A DNA stretch of 64,000 nt from Polytrichum commune (lineage: Eukaryota; Streptophyta; Polytrichopsida; Polytrichales; Polytrichaceae). This document shows positions 38,370 to 51,040 of the stretch, piece after piece. The stretch lies in the NCBI GenBank assembly GCA_950295325.1, contig OX485804.1, forward strand, positions 29,696,001 through 29,760,000, in the 5' to 3' direction. The stretch's first letter is position 1, and every line of letters starts with the position of its first letter. The notes beneath the pieces were generated by a model. That model made no database searches, had not been told where the DNA came from, and saw nothing but the letters and a program-made list of their open reading frames with translations. The position numbers and the translations under genes were made by a program.

Positions 38370-41300
38370 AAGTCTTTCTTGAGGACGATGGGTAAAGTGT
38401 GACAAACAAGTAATGGTTCTCGATTACGATCGCATACCATAACTTTCGTAGGTGACCAATGACCTAACGTGAGCCAAATGAAGTGGGATAGACTTGAAGC
38501 TTATGCCCAATACAATGCATCCTTAAGATAGCGCAAGGTTTTTGCGGGCCCTCTATGGGACCCATTGAGCGTATCTCAAATCACTTGTGGCTTTTTGGCC
38601 CGTTTTGTGGTGCTTGAGTTGCACCTCCTTCCCAATGCATCCGATTCGTCCCATTTCGGGGTCCTACTCGCTAGTGGTTGGGGCTCCCCGGCCATTGGAA
38701 AGATCTCGAGTTGCTATGGAATATTTGTGGATTTGAGTGAACGGGGAGTTTGTGTACGTGAAAGGTGAACCAAGTCGGTGAAGTCACTTTTAATGGCACA
38801 TGCAAGGCAAAGCCACGGTTGGCCACCAATGACCATTCATCTATGATATTGTAGGAGGTCCAATTCTATGCACTTGTTCATTCTAACGACATTATCACAG
38901 CCACAAGGTTCACCTCTAGCCACTAAGTTATAGGAGTATTGTGATCCACCATCGGTTGATGACAAAGTTGGCATATGACGATACTAATACCATGTCTACA
39001 CGTTTTCATCACTTATACTTCTAGTTTCACGGTACCAATTTCGAGGGTGAAAGTTTGTCAAGTAGTTGCCCATGCGTTCTCGTTATTATTAAATTAGAAA
39101 GTCCAATTATGCGTAACTTGTTGATTCTAACAACGTTATTGCAGCCACAAGGTTCACTTAGCCGCTATAAGACTAGCATGATTCAACATCGGTTGATACC
39201 TAAGTTGTAATTTGATGCTTCTAACACCACATGTTGCCTTGTGCACGTCTCTAACTTCATGTCATCAATTTCAAGGTGAAAGTTAACAAAGTAGTTGCCC
39301 ACACGTTCTCATTATCATTAAGTTAGAAAGTCCAGTGATGTGTAGCATGTTGACTCTAATGACATTATCGTAACCACAAGGCTCGGCCATCCTTATAGGA
39401 CGATCACCATTGGTTGATACCTATGATGCCAAATGGCTCTACTGATATAGCATACCCATATGGTTCCTTATGTACACCTTCAACTTCATGCCACCAATAC
39501 TAAGGTGAGAGTTAACAAAGTATCACAAAATTAATGGTGATATGGGATTTTCCTTTAAACTCTTCTATCACTTCAAAATATGTAACATGCAAAAGGGGAA
39601 GTCTCAACATCTAGAGTTTCAACACATATATGAATTGAATCATCAATATCTCACAATATTTTATCAAGTAGGATCATAAGTTCAATGTACTTTACGGGGA
39701 GCCTTATGTATTGCAAAACAACAAGTTTGGACATGTGCCATGTTGGCCCATTTTAGGCATACATATGAACTAATGAGCATAAGAGTTCAATCTCCTTTAG
39801 TGGGGGAGAGATGCTAAGCCATGAAATAGCATGCAACCCAAAGGCTATTATTTTGAGTTGAATTGACACCGGAATTAGTTTTGAAAGATCCCGAATCACT
39901 CAAGTGCAAGTCATTTGAGATGATTCAAGCACAGACCTACAAGGATCAGGTTTTGATGTTGGATTGGTAAGAAGTACGCTCAGTTGCGATAATTCCCTCT
40001 CTCCTAAAAAGACCATGTGAAACACACACAGAGGTTCCTCCCTCCTAAACTAAGGTTACGCAATTTGACACCCCTTGATGTTAGCACTCGGTGTTCAACA
40101 TGTGGTTGTAACCTAAGAGTTTGTGACTTCTCCAAAATGGGTTCAACTAAACATTGGAGTACAACATGCACGATTGTGTTGTTAAAAGTTGAGAGTCCAT
40201 CAATTGATGCGTCTCGTAATTTTCAAGTATTAGGCATGCAATTTTTCTTATGCGCACTTGCATCCTATCCCTTTCACTAAATTCCGTCCGATGCTCTATG
40301 CATGTTGCTTTAAATGCCAAAATGTAAAGTGATGACAACTTGAAGGCCTGCAAATAATGTTGCAAAATAATGAAAAAGTGCATTTGGGGGTCTCGGCTTT
40401 GGGACGATGAGAAAAGCGTCTCGCTTGTGGCCAATGAACTCATTTTGTGCAATCTAAGAAAGATGCCTTGCCCCACATAAGCATTGTAACTTGGCTTGGA
40501 AGAAAGTTCTAGCATCCAAATTACGATGACGAAGTTCTTAGTTAGTCATGCGAGTGTAGAGCTCAAATGATAATAGGATCTTTCACCCTTGTCATTCATA
40601 TCACATCGTGTAGCCAATACTAATTTTCTATGTTTGCTACCATGGATGTGAAATATGGGCCTTGATGCCTCGTTTTTCAATATAATAGGATGTGATTACT
40701 TTACAATCAAAAACTCAAATTAGACACGACCTAGTCCCAAGTTATAACATGTTCCATTGTATGGACGGATTCATTGATAAAATTTTCATGTGGATATGGA
40801 ATTATAACTTTTCCTTGCATTAAAGCCTAAAACTTCACTATGCTAATATACATGACTTTTGATGCTTGCAACAAACTGCATCTGATTTTGGGTTTACTCT
40901 TTTGATGTATAAACTTCGTTGTTCTTTGTTCAAATACACTTGTAAGTTATCACTTACTCAATAGCGTCCAAATACCCATATTGATACTTGGGGTGGAGGT
41001 TAGAGATTCATGGTGTCTATGGAAACTCATCCATTGGGAGATTGGATTTGCAACGGACAAGTTTATGTCTTGCAGTATAAATTATTTAAAAACTCTTGAC
41101 CTTGACATGGCATCAGTGACCGCAAATAAATATGTAGTTAGTTGGAATGGAAAGGTTGTGTAGCACCAAATGTCATGTGGCGCCCTTTTAAGTTGGCATC
41201 AATGACTTGCAAATAGATTGAATCAATAAGAGTAAACGATAAAAACAATGTGGGCCACATTAAATCGAGTGTTTAGTGTGGTTTGTTAATACTCAGAGAC

Positions 41301-42042
41301 TCTTCATTCACTACGGATGGGTTCCATAGACACCACAAAGCTCCAGCCCAACAACCTTCAGAAGATTGGTCATCATTGAACAACATCAATAATGGTATCA
41401 AAGCATCTACCCATGGGTGTCAAAATCAGTCAAATGTGCGTTGTTTGGCATTTGGGCAAACCAACCCATACACTTGTTCCTCGTTGGATGCCTCAACCCT
41501 TGCCTCCAAGGAGCCAGTGTACGGGTTGATTCGCCCCAGCCCGTTGTTTGGTGGATTTGTTAAACGTGGAATACTTTTCTATACTAAAAAGTAAGAAAAT
41601 ACCATTCCAAAACCTTGTAAATACTACATACGACGATTTCACCTAGGCACGAAGATTCTTACATGGCATCTACACCCAAATGATACTAAAAACAAAAATG
41701 TGCTCAAATTTCCATGCCCTATTGATACCCAAAAGGGGGATATCCTCACTATAGGCTACAGATACCCAAAATAAGATATCTTCAAAAGACTATATACCAC
41801 TGCAGTCGAACACACTCGGGTAAACCTTTTTTTAGATACGTGTGTAAGATGTGAAGTCCACGTGGCCAAGCTCTACTTCCTTGTAAGCTTTATGTGAAGA
41901 AAACTGACATCACTGTAAGTTCGAAGTCGGAGTTGACTACCAAGTTTGATTGATGAACGAATGTTGTGATGATAATTTGTGACTTGCGCTCATTTTGACA
42001 GGTTGTTGCAGAATAAAAGCATCTCTCCAAAGTTGATTCTAC
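38370..42042. other. intergenic, repeat-derived, no gene recognised
   Basis: About 3.7 kb without a convincing gene. Phrases at about 38850-38960, 39070-39190 and 39310-39420 repeat each other loosely, with a repeat of roughly 240-250 bp. Each carries CATTATC..A-GCCACAAGGTTCA and CATCGGTTGATACC-type phrases. This suggests a degenerate tandem array or an old satellite-like element. Short frames here are not conserved between the units. Confidence 0.45.
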
Positions 42043-42045
42043 TAA

Positions 42046-42559
42046 GGGCCGCTTTACACCTAAGTTAGAGGCCGGGCCAATTCGTTGTGTAAGAGGCTTC
42101 AAATCCTCACTTGAGATTGGCCAAAAGGCTGAAATCGGCCCCAACCCCTTTACACTTAGAGGCCGGGCCGATTTGGGGGTATGAATTTTTTAATCAAAAA
42201 ATGCATGGTTTGACATGGTCCGAGCTCATTGAATTGGGTGCACCCAAAGTGGAAGGCCAATGTCAAATTTCAATTACTTTTTAAAAAAAAACATTATTTT
42301 TTAGCGAACCATATTCATTGGATTATGTGGAAATATGAACGGCTCTATTCTAGATTATGCTAGATCCGTTGGATTATGCTAAATTTATTGTATCGGCCTA
42401 GCTTCTTGGCCCTAAGGCTTTTACATATGGGAAAATTAGCACTCATTATAATCTTATTATAATGTGTAGTTGAGGCCGACCTCCAACCCAAAAGGGGCTG
42501 AAGTTTCATGTAATCGACCTCAAGGGGAATTGGCCCTGCCTCACGGTGTAAAGCGGCCC
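42046..42559. mobile_element. PIF/Harbinger-like MITE, family A, with TAA target duplication
   Basis: The ends are GGGCCGCTTTACACCTA and the inverted GGTGTAAAGCGGCCC, flanked by TAA at 42043-42045 and 42560-42562. The 514-bp body is collinear with the copy at 20468-21001 and inverted relative to 57604-58141. Non-autonomous. Confidence 0.9.
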
Positions 42560-42631
42560 TAAGGATCCAGGGTGCCCTCCCACAACTGATTGCTTGCCTA
42601 GGGTGGACTCACATGTGGGCTAGCTTTATAA

Positions 42632-43389
42632 GGGCCCCTTTCACACACGCGCCAAGAACCATGAGCATGAAATTGTGGGAGCCCAAAAGAAAGCATCCCA
42701 AGGCCGCCGTCCCGAGGCACTTCCAAAATCATGTCGTGTGGTCACGGGCCCTCAAGTGTGGTGTGAAGTCATATGTGACCGGGCAATCAACCAAATGCTC
42801 TTTCAACGAATTCCTGTTCACGCCGGGCCGGGTCTTCACACGTGAGAGAATGTAATAAGTCGACGGTTGTGAGATTTCAGAGTGCCATGGTCTCGTGGTT
42901 TTGTGTTAAGCCTACCTCCACGAAAGTGTGAGAGCCCAAAAGAAAGTGTCCGAAGGCCGTCGTCCCGAGACACTTTCGAAGTCGTGTCGTGTGGTCACGG
43001 GCCCTCAAGTGTAGTGTGAAGTCATATGTGACCGGGCAATCAACCGAATGCTCTTTCAATGAATTCCTATTCACGCCAGGTCTTCACACGTGATAGAATG
43101 TAATAAGTCGACGGTTGTGAGATTTTAAAGTGCCATGGTCTCCTGGTTTTGTGTTATGTCTACCTCCAAGAGAAAGTTTTTGAGAGATTGTTTAAGTGAA
43201 CATGAAAAATGATCCAATTGATGTCGTGTGAAAATCCGTGTAGACTTTACATACATCTTGCATTCACTTGCTTTGTTAGTCCCTCAAGCATAGTGTGAAG
43301 TGAACTTGGACTGGCTCCGCCTTTTCCACCAATGTGAATGCTTGAAGTGCAATGGTCACGGGCCCTCAATCTCGTGTGTGAGGTGGCCC
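42632..43389. mobile_element. PIF/Harbinger-like MITE, family B, with internal duplication
   Basis: The termini are GGGCCCCTTTCACACACGCG and the inverted CTCGTGTGTGAGGTGGCCC, flanked by TAA at 42629-42631 and 43390-43392. Relative to the 301-bp copy at 22218-22518, this 758-bp copy carries a tandem duplication with a period of about 253 bp. The phrase GCCCAAAAGAAAG starts at 42681 and again at 42934. Confidence 0.88.
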
Positions 43390-44059
43390 TAAGTAAGTAG
43401 AGAAGGATTCATTGAAGAGATATCAGTCATGACTCAGCATAATTCAGGTTTGTACGTTCAAAGTTTCAGCAATTGAGGTAGCGTACGTGTGTGTTATTTG
43501 GTTTGTTTTAATGTTTCTCGACTTCTACCAATCAGATTACACAAGGATTTAGCAAACTTGTGATGACCACCAAGATGAATCAGATTGAAAATCGGACCTC
43601 CATTGATTTTATTACGATTATCAAAAGTGCATGTGTGTTGATTCATTGATTAGATATCTAGGTTCACTCCAATTGTGTTGAATATTGAATGGTTGAAGGA
43701 TTTTGAGCACGTAGTCTTATCCCTTTTGAACACATACCATGTCTGGCCCATTTTTAACACATTTCTTGTAAAAACACCCAACTCCGGAGTCTATAGCCCT
43801 GACAACAACCTCCAATTAGCATAAACACTTCTCGGATTGCAAAATATGCTCAAAATTGAACTAACACCATGCTTATAGCCATATTCAACACAAAATAATA
43901 GACACACAACACATTCATCTTTGCAAACATCCGCACCAAGATATATCTAATAAATAACCACATAAGACACCCCCCTTATCCCAACACAACAACCCGACAA
44001 GCTACGTATCTCGGCTATAGCCAACCAAATCACATGGTCTACACATAAAATAAGAATAC

Positions 44060-45159
44060 AAAAATTTTGAGCACACATCACCATCACGAGGAACGAATTG
44101 CAGTTTGCCTAGCAAATGACAGAACCACCCTTGACATACCTAGTCCTACACCACACATCCACATAGTGCACACTACACCATATTGGTTTAATGGGATCCC
44201 AACAAAAAAAACCCAAAGGCGAAATCCAAAACCTACATGTAGACATGAACAATTCAATTGTATTGAGTCCATGTTGAAGACATGAAGGGCAATTGTCACA
44301 CCATTCATGCAAGTTGCTATTTATGCATAAAACACAAAAGAACCAAACTAGCCATCACCCGAAACGAATACCCATGTGTAGATAAGTGGGTATCCAATGA
44401 CATGATTATCCATAAACAATTCAACCACGTCTGGAAGCCCCCCAACATATCTGATGCACAATACATGGGCAACCACCAAATAAACATTCTTTGGCCACTC
44501 AGATGCCCAAATCCGAACTACACACTATGCCCAAACAATGCAATTGACACATGGCCACATTATTAACCACATGTACAAATCAACACATAAGAGGACACCA
44601 AATAGCCCGCCTCAACAAGCCGTCTACCGTACAATCCACACGCTCCAATCAAACAAACACACAAGATTCTACGCACTCAGTAATGCAAGAAATAAAAACT
44701 CCCAATCACAATATTTAACAGTGTGAGAATCGTTGCTACAGTATACATGCTCCCCTACTCAATGTACATGCATACCCACATACGACCAAATATCCTATGT
44801 ATACTAGGAGCTCCAAACAGTAGCCACCCACCCCTCAACCCCATCTCCACCAAATATCATCAAATTCACATATTAGGTTCCCCACTGCCATCGAAGAAAA
44901 GTCCATGAAGTATAACCCACACATCCAAACTCCCAAATCAATGGGATGGAATGTCAACTCCCATATCACCATCTCAGCCAAAGTAAGAAGTGTCATTCAC
45001 AAATACTCAGTACAAGCACTTCAAAACCTGAATATACCTTCAAGGGCAATCACAATGCTCATGAAACGTATACACCAAATATCCATAAAATACCCCACTT
45101 ACCTAATCTTGAACAAAAGCAAAGTTGACAACAAACAAGCCCCAGTGGACCCACTATAG
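44060..45159 (+). pseudogene. second decayed copy of the retroelement 3' module
   Basis: The coding strand here is low in G, like the minus strand at 23.4-25.9 kb. Its frames, broken by many stops and shifts, align in order with that element. A cysteine/His-rich stretch comes first, then IRPNILCILGAPNSSHPPLNP (about 44780-44840) where the other copy has KLDMLCVKG...PPPIEPN. Last comes KSMGWNVNSHITISAKVRSV (about 44930-45000) where it has KGWKVDPMIVITAGAMAA. The final frame ends at 45159 with NKSKVDNKQAPVDPL, parallel to HKRRIENNEPLPIDTQP. No methyltransferase-like or reverse-transcriptase segment is recognisable. Pseudogenic. Confidence 0.6.
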
Positions 45160-45431
45160 GGAGACTACTCCCGTCCAACTTGATTATGTCATGCGAAAGA
45201 GCCCTCCTCCAGAAAGGAAGGAAGTAACCCCAACCTAAAGCTTGGTAAAGCATGATCAAGGTAAGGTAGTATGCCTCTCCATTCATGTCGGTGTACAAAG
45301 ACACACCAACGTCATTAATTTATTCTAAATTTATCTAGTCAACAAAATAACCGAATAGGATTTGTGTATTTTATTCAACAATTGGGTGTTCAAAATCAAA
45401 CCTATAATTCTTATTTTGTTTTATGGTGCAC

Positions 45432-45794
45432 AAGGTATGTGGGTGTTATTGGGTTCATTTTTATATGTTCTCCAACTTCTACTATTTAGATTTACACAAT
45501 AAAATTTGTGTTGCATTAGCAAATTTACGATGGAGCATTAGCAAAAATTGGACCTTCCCTAATTATGTTACATTCATTAGAAGTGCATGTTTGTTGATTT
45601 AGGTGAATATATATGACATCTCAATTGTGTTCACTACGGAGAGTCAAGTAGTTAATAAGATTTGAAGACGTAGTCCAATTTCTTCTAATCATGTATCTTT
45701 ATGGTGTTTGTTTTGCGATCCTCATTTTAGCCACACACAAATCACATGAAAGTGACCAATTAGCAAAAGTAACCGGATAACACCCACACAACTT
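45432..45794. mobile_element. MITE-like dispersed repeat (GTGGGTGTTATT family)
   Basis: The left end AAGGTATGTGGGTGTTATTGGGTT pairs with the right end AACCGGATAACACCCACACAACTTA, giving an inverted repeat of about 24 bp with a few mismatches. The element is about 360 bp and non-coding. No unambiguous target duplication. This is the best-preserved copy of the family in the window. Confidence 0.7.
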
Positions 45795-45799
45795 ACTCC

Positions 45800-48790
45800 A
45801 ATGTCATCATAATACGTGTCTATTTGGTGTTCATACTTATAGTTAGGACCCATCCCCTAAACCACTCACATATACGTGTTTGATCAAGGAATGTGACCTT
45901 ATAAGGTCCACAAACCTCATTGGATATTTTAGGGAGAAGGGGTCATCCACGTGACATTCATATGAGTAATTGTGTCATTATTTGTATTTTATTGGTAATT
46001 CCATTGTTACGTTGATGCAACATGTGATGAATCTAAAAGATTAATTGTGACATCATTACAAAGAGATGACACGAACCAAAGGTTGGTGAGAATGAGAGAC
46101 ACTTCACCCTTGGCATGGGTGGAGCTCATGTGGAAACGTGGTATAAACCCATAACAAGATCACCAAATTATGAAATTCAAGGTGACTTACGGCATGCGAT
46201 GCCTATACATTTTTATGATCTCAACTTGAGGTAGACGTGTCTTCATCCAACAATGCTAATGATAATATATATACTTCAAGGTCATATATACATAATGAAT
46301 TGTGCCAATCAACATCATGAAGTGCCCACTCACTTTTCAAAATCATATTCAACCTAAAATGTGATTGGATTAGCTCCAAAAATGCGACTAATTTCATGAT
46401 GGACATGTAATACGATATGAAAGTAGATGCACCAACCAACTACACAAGTTTCTCATATAGTTTATACGAGTGAGTGACCACCTAAAATACACAACATGTG
46501 ACCAAACATGGGAGCGGTAGGGGATGTAATGTTCAACCAACAAAAATGTTTCCAAAAGGGACAAAGGTGGGCTACATGGCTAATACGTAGACAAAAGAAT
46601 CTTGAGTTTAAAAATTCATACCAAATCCAAACAAACTCCATATCGACACTAGGGTTTTGTTATCTCCTCCATGCATATTTGCAAGCGCCTTGAAAAAACA
46701 TGAATGTTGAAGATCTCCCACATGGAGAAGCTTCAATATCATAAGAGTGTCCACTTAAGACATGTCTACCTTACCTTGTGCTTCATATTTTCTCTTCCTA
46801 TGTGCCGAAGACAACCAATTGGCTACTACAATTGGGTTAGATTTTTGTACATAAATGCAAGCCAACTTCTCACAGAGACACCATGTTAGATCCACCTACC
46901 CATGAACACAAGTTGTATACTTTTTGTCACATGTGATGGAGCCCGGCATGTGTCAACTTGCTCATCGGTGCAACCTATGAACATTTTGCTTGCATTTTCC
47001 ACCATGTTATCGAAAGATTTTAAACACTTCTTACACAACATAACATTACAAATCTCTTTGGCTCTGTTCTCTGGGGTCAAGTATCACATTAGCAACAATC
47101 ACAATGAATAATGGGATTTCATGTTTATGTGAAGCGCTCAAGTTGTGTCTTGTGAACTTTTCGACAAGTAGCTGTAAATTATCAAAGCTTATTAATTGCA
47201 ACCTCTTTCTTCAAAAAGAGACCATCATGTAATTGCTTAGTAATGTTATGAAGGTCATCTTATTATCATAATATCTAAATGTGGTTCATGTCCATGTATT
47301 TGTCAATCTGATACGTGGTGGATTGGAGTTTAGAACATGCGATGTTCATAATGTAATGAAAGCGGTAGATTATATTTTGAATCAATCTAAATATAACACA
47401 TGTCTTGTTGGTGTTTGTTCTTAATAACAAGCATTGCCATATACCACCCATATATAGGTATCCAATTCAAGAAGAATGACAACATAAGACCCCACATACC
47501 TTAGACCTTCCACATCATGTTCAATGGTGACACTACCATAAAGAACTATTTTATTCAAGACATTGAGTGCCCAATCATGATTTTCATACGAGAATTTATA
47601 TGGTATTGACCAATTAAATAACATCAAATCAATTGCTCCTTTCGTTCTAAATATTGAGTAATGTCAATCAAGCTAGATAGGTAATTATGGAGTTAGTTGG
47701 ATGCAGTATGCCACTAAAATTGATGTGTTATGTGAACAAGTCCATGGCAAGTGTCCCATGCCACAATTGCTCGTTGTCACCCATTGCTTGTGAGGTCATT
47801 TACATGGGTTGATGGTGAATAAGCTATGTGGGCTTTAACATGTGTTAAGTCCTTAGTTTGACCCTTGTATTTGAGTGGCGTATGGCAAGAGTTGTAGTTT
47901 AAAACATATTGATGTGTGTTACGATGAGATCAACATGTGTGCTCAAAACATAGAGAACATTGTAGGTTCAATGGTTAACACAAGTTGGAGGGCATTAGTC
48001 AATACTTAAAAGAAATCAATAGTTTCCACTTTGACCTCTTAGAACGTATGCGTCTAAACTTCGATCTAAAAACTTGAAATGACATTGACCTTGTGACTTG
48101 CAACCGTTACTAGGATGAGACAATTTCCAAGCTCATCCAACGATCAAAATTGTTTGTGGAGCTAGGAAAATGCCTAGAAGAGGCTTGCATGCCATGTTTT
48201 GGGCCATACTAAGCTAATTGTCTGGTGTGATTAGTGTGACCCACCTTAATTCCGAGTACACCAAAAGGTGGGTTCGGGTCCATAAACTTGGCGTCTCAAA
48301 CACCCCTTAATGGACCGATCCTTTCAAACTCAAGATTGGATCCCAAGCTTGAAGATTATCTTCTCAAACTACAAGGAGTATTTCCTTCATAGAGGAGATC
48401 GCCAAGAGTCGACGAGAAAATGATCTTACATCAACCTTAATTCAAATTTTCTCATACCTTGGAACCATGACCCGAGTGCGAACTCCTTGGGTCTAATGTT
48501 TTTGCTATCGACCAACAGGAGTGATCAACTTCGGAGTCTCTTCGGCCTTGGATGCTCCCGAGAACCCCTCGTAACCCCTACAAGCCAACACATAATCTTT
48601 CTAAAACCGCATAAACAATCCACTCTAATTCACATAAAATCGACACCTCATATGATAGACCTAACTACATGAACGAAATACACACAAACTTTCAACCATC
48701 CACATGTTCAAAATCAAAACGATTATGATTGTAATCGTGTACATTGGTATTATCGGGCAGGGTTGCTTTCATGGACCAAAACGTCTGCTT
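45800..48790. other. intergenic, fragmentary, one unassigned reading frame
   Basis: AT-rich sequence without clear element ends. A minus-strand frame at 46886-47080 has a C-x2-C pair and a later Cys pair (CNVMLCKKCLKSF, GCTDEQVDTC) and could be a protein fossil; I do not recognise it. Nothing else is supported. Confidence 0.35.
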
Positions 48791-48796
48791 CAACCG

Positions 48797-49092
48797 GTGA
48801 TCGGGGAGTTTGTTTGGGCATTCACAATCGGTTGAGATCCTAGTGTTTGCAAGTCCAACCGGTTACATGTTGACATCCTCCGGTTCTCCTTTATTAAATT
48901 AGGGTATATTCTATAAATTCCTCTAAAATGATCGGTAATTCTCCTGCAGTCTTGATGATCTTCAACCGGTGATTTCTCAAACTCAACCGGTTCATCTGTA
49001 ACCAACTGCCGGTTCTCCCCGATCCAATCCCGGTCGGACTTGCAAACATTATTAGGATCTCAACCGATTATGCCCTAAAATCTCCCTGATCA
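48797..49092. mobile_element. TIR element with long imperfect inverted repeats
   Basis: The left arm TGATCGGGGAG...AATCGGTTGAGATCCTA...TGTTTGCAAGTCC (48798-48860) is repeated in inverse orientation at about 49028-49092. Each arm is about 65 bp. CCGGTT motifs recur inside (at least six). About 296 bp, non-coding. No clear target duplication, so the superfamily is not assigned. Confidence 0.65.
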
Positions 49093-49159
49093 CTGCCCCC
49101 ATCATTGGCTTCAACCTTTTAGGGTTTACCTTTGAGTAGATAAAATCTCTGAGGCTTCC

Positions 49160-50200
49160 AATGGCCCAATTGGAGAAGCTTCCCATGCGAGCCATAACCC
49201 CAGCCCAGGCCAGTCTAGCCTGGCCTAGCCTGGCCAAGCCAAAAGTGACTGTGGAGTTAGGGACTGCAGTTTATCACACCCTATGGCTACCAAACTGTTG
49301 GAACAACTTACAAAGCTACAACAGCTCTCCAGTTCTCTGTAACCTAAGGGCTACCTTACCTGAGTACCACTTGGAGGGCTCCCGCCAGCCGGGACCGTGA
49401 CACCGTATCGGCCAATTGGGACCTGCCAAATGGCGAATGGGGACCAACCGTATTGTAACTAGGACGATCGGTCTCGCCACAGAGGTGGGCCCAGGGCGCC
49501 CGTGTGGCGGTAGCCGAGGGCGGGCTTACCGGCCGTGGAGTGGGGCCCGCGTCCGAGATGGCTTCGTGTGGTGGCAGGTGGCACACATGGAAAAGTCCAC
49601 CCAAGCCAGGCGGGGGTCAAGGCTCTCTCGATTGGGTCGAGAACACGGCCGTGATTGGACACGGACGCGCCACCTCAGCACTTTCACGTATAGTAGGAGG
49701 CTGTATGTGTTGGGCACACTTACGGGTGTGGTGTGGTGTGGTGTGGTGTGGTGCGGTGTGGGTCACTCGCATCTGGTTCTTTCTCAGAAGTGGACTTATG
49801 TGGATTATCTAGCGCCAACGGAATGACCTGGATTTTCAACAACATGCAGTGGTTCGTTCAAAAAACACGTCAAGTCGTTTGGGACGCCTTACAAGATTAT
49901 GGTAGGAATGAGTGGAAACAGTCATTAAAAGGATTTGGAAGAGACCCCAGATGTGGCTTACCAAGACGTCCTTAACGAGTTTGATTGTACATGGGGGGGG
50001 GGGGGGTCAGAAACCTTGTTGTTACTTGGAGTAACTTAGTTGTCACTTGGATGGGTAGACCTCAGATGAGCATCATTTCTTGATTTCCACTCGGGTTGCG
50101 CTGGCTCGCCCGGGTTGGTTGTGTTTTGGGTTACCTTTGCAATTGATTTTCTCGATTTGTGGGGGGGGGGGAACATAGCGTGGGTCACTGGTGAACGGTA
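49160..50200. other. GC-rich patch with G-runs and GTGTG repeats
   Basis: An island of markedly higher GC than its surroundings, probably an old LTR-element fragment. It contains a (GTGTG)n-like array at about 49722-49770 and uninterrupted G-runs at 49993-50006 and 50161-50171. Overlapping short frames on both strands do not resemble known proteins to me. Confidence 0.4.
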
Positions 50201-50739
50201 TCACTAGCCAAATTGGAGCTAAAATTAACACTTGCTAATAGGAGTTGTTCACTAGTCACCCCACACCAATGAGTGTGGGCATGTTATTAGCCTCTTCTAG
50301 GGACCGGATTGGACTCGTGTCCCATCGAGCTACAAAGCTTCTTGTCTTTGGGACAACTTAACTTGGCTTGTAAGTGAGTGTGGCACCTTCTTTAAGTTAA
50401 CCCTGTAACCTTCCCAAGCCCTAGGTGAAAGGGTTGTTTTGAGGTGCATTTCTCAATTCACTCAATGGTGGTTGTGGAGTACTTATGGGGACGTTTGATG
50501 ACAAAGGGATATATATATATATATATATAGGATTTTGAAACAGGGAAGATGAGCTATTGTGTGTGGGGGGTGTGGAAATGAAACACCCTTATGGATGTTC
50601 ATATTAACATTTGAAGGAAGGGTTGCACAAGAAAATGCCATGTGCCCCCCCCCTGTGAGGCCAAACCCCCCACCCTTAAGCGTCCGTAGTCCGAGTAGTG
50701 GGTTTGGGCTCACATTCCTCCGCGGTATTGGATTTGGAC

Positions 50740-51014
50740 TTGGATGAGTCCATAGTGCAAGGTTCACCCTTCAAGTGGTCTTGGATTTAACTGGAATTTC
50801 ACTTTTAACAACTCAATGTACAATTTCAATACGTATGTGGAGAATGCACAAGTTAACTATGTTATTTTAACCTCCTTATGCTCGGGTGCTATTTTGTCTT
50901 TGTTTGCTTCTAACGTCCATCCGGCCGCTTTAGCTACACAAGCCCTTAAGGATATCCCTCTCCTAAATGGAGTCCGTGCCGTTGACTCTATACTACCACT
51001 TGAACTATCACTTG
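50740..51014 (-). repeat. 275-bp block A, left copy (retroelement internal sequence)
   Basis: Nearly identical (at least one substitution seen) to the inverted copy at 52890-53164. On the minus strand it is open and encodes a Ser/Thr-rich then basic stretch, SDSSSGSIESTARTPFRRGI, ending in KEVKIT and a stop. Here it follows a primer-binding-site-like sequence next to the LTR-like block. Confidence 0.85.
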
Positions 51015-51016
51015 AA

Positions 51017-51037
51017 CTATCCCAGAGTGGTCGCCAA
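51017..51037 (-). other. candidate tRNA primer-binding site
   Basis: Read on the minus strand, three to four bases after the LTR-like block ends in ...GGGCTCACA comes TTGGCGACCACTCTGGGATAG. It starts with the TGG that pairs with a tRNA 3' CCA end. The position and TGGCGAC start are like plant LTR retrotransposons. The cognate tRNA is not assigned. Confidence 0.55.
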
Positions 51038-51040
51038 TTA

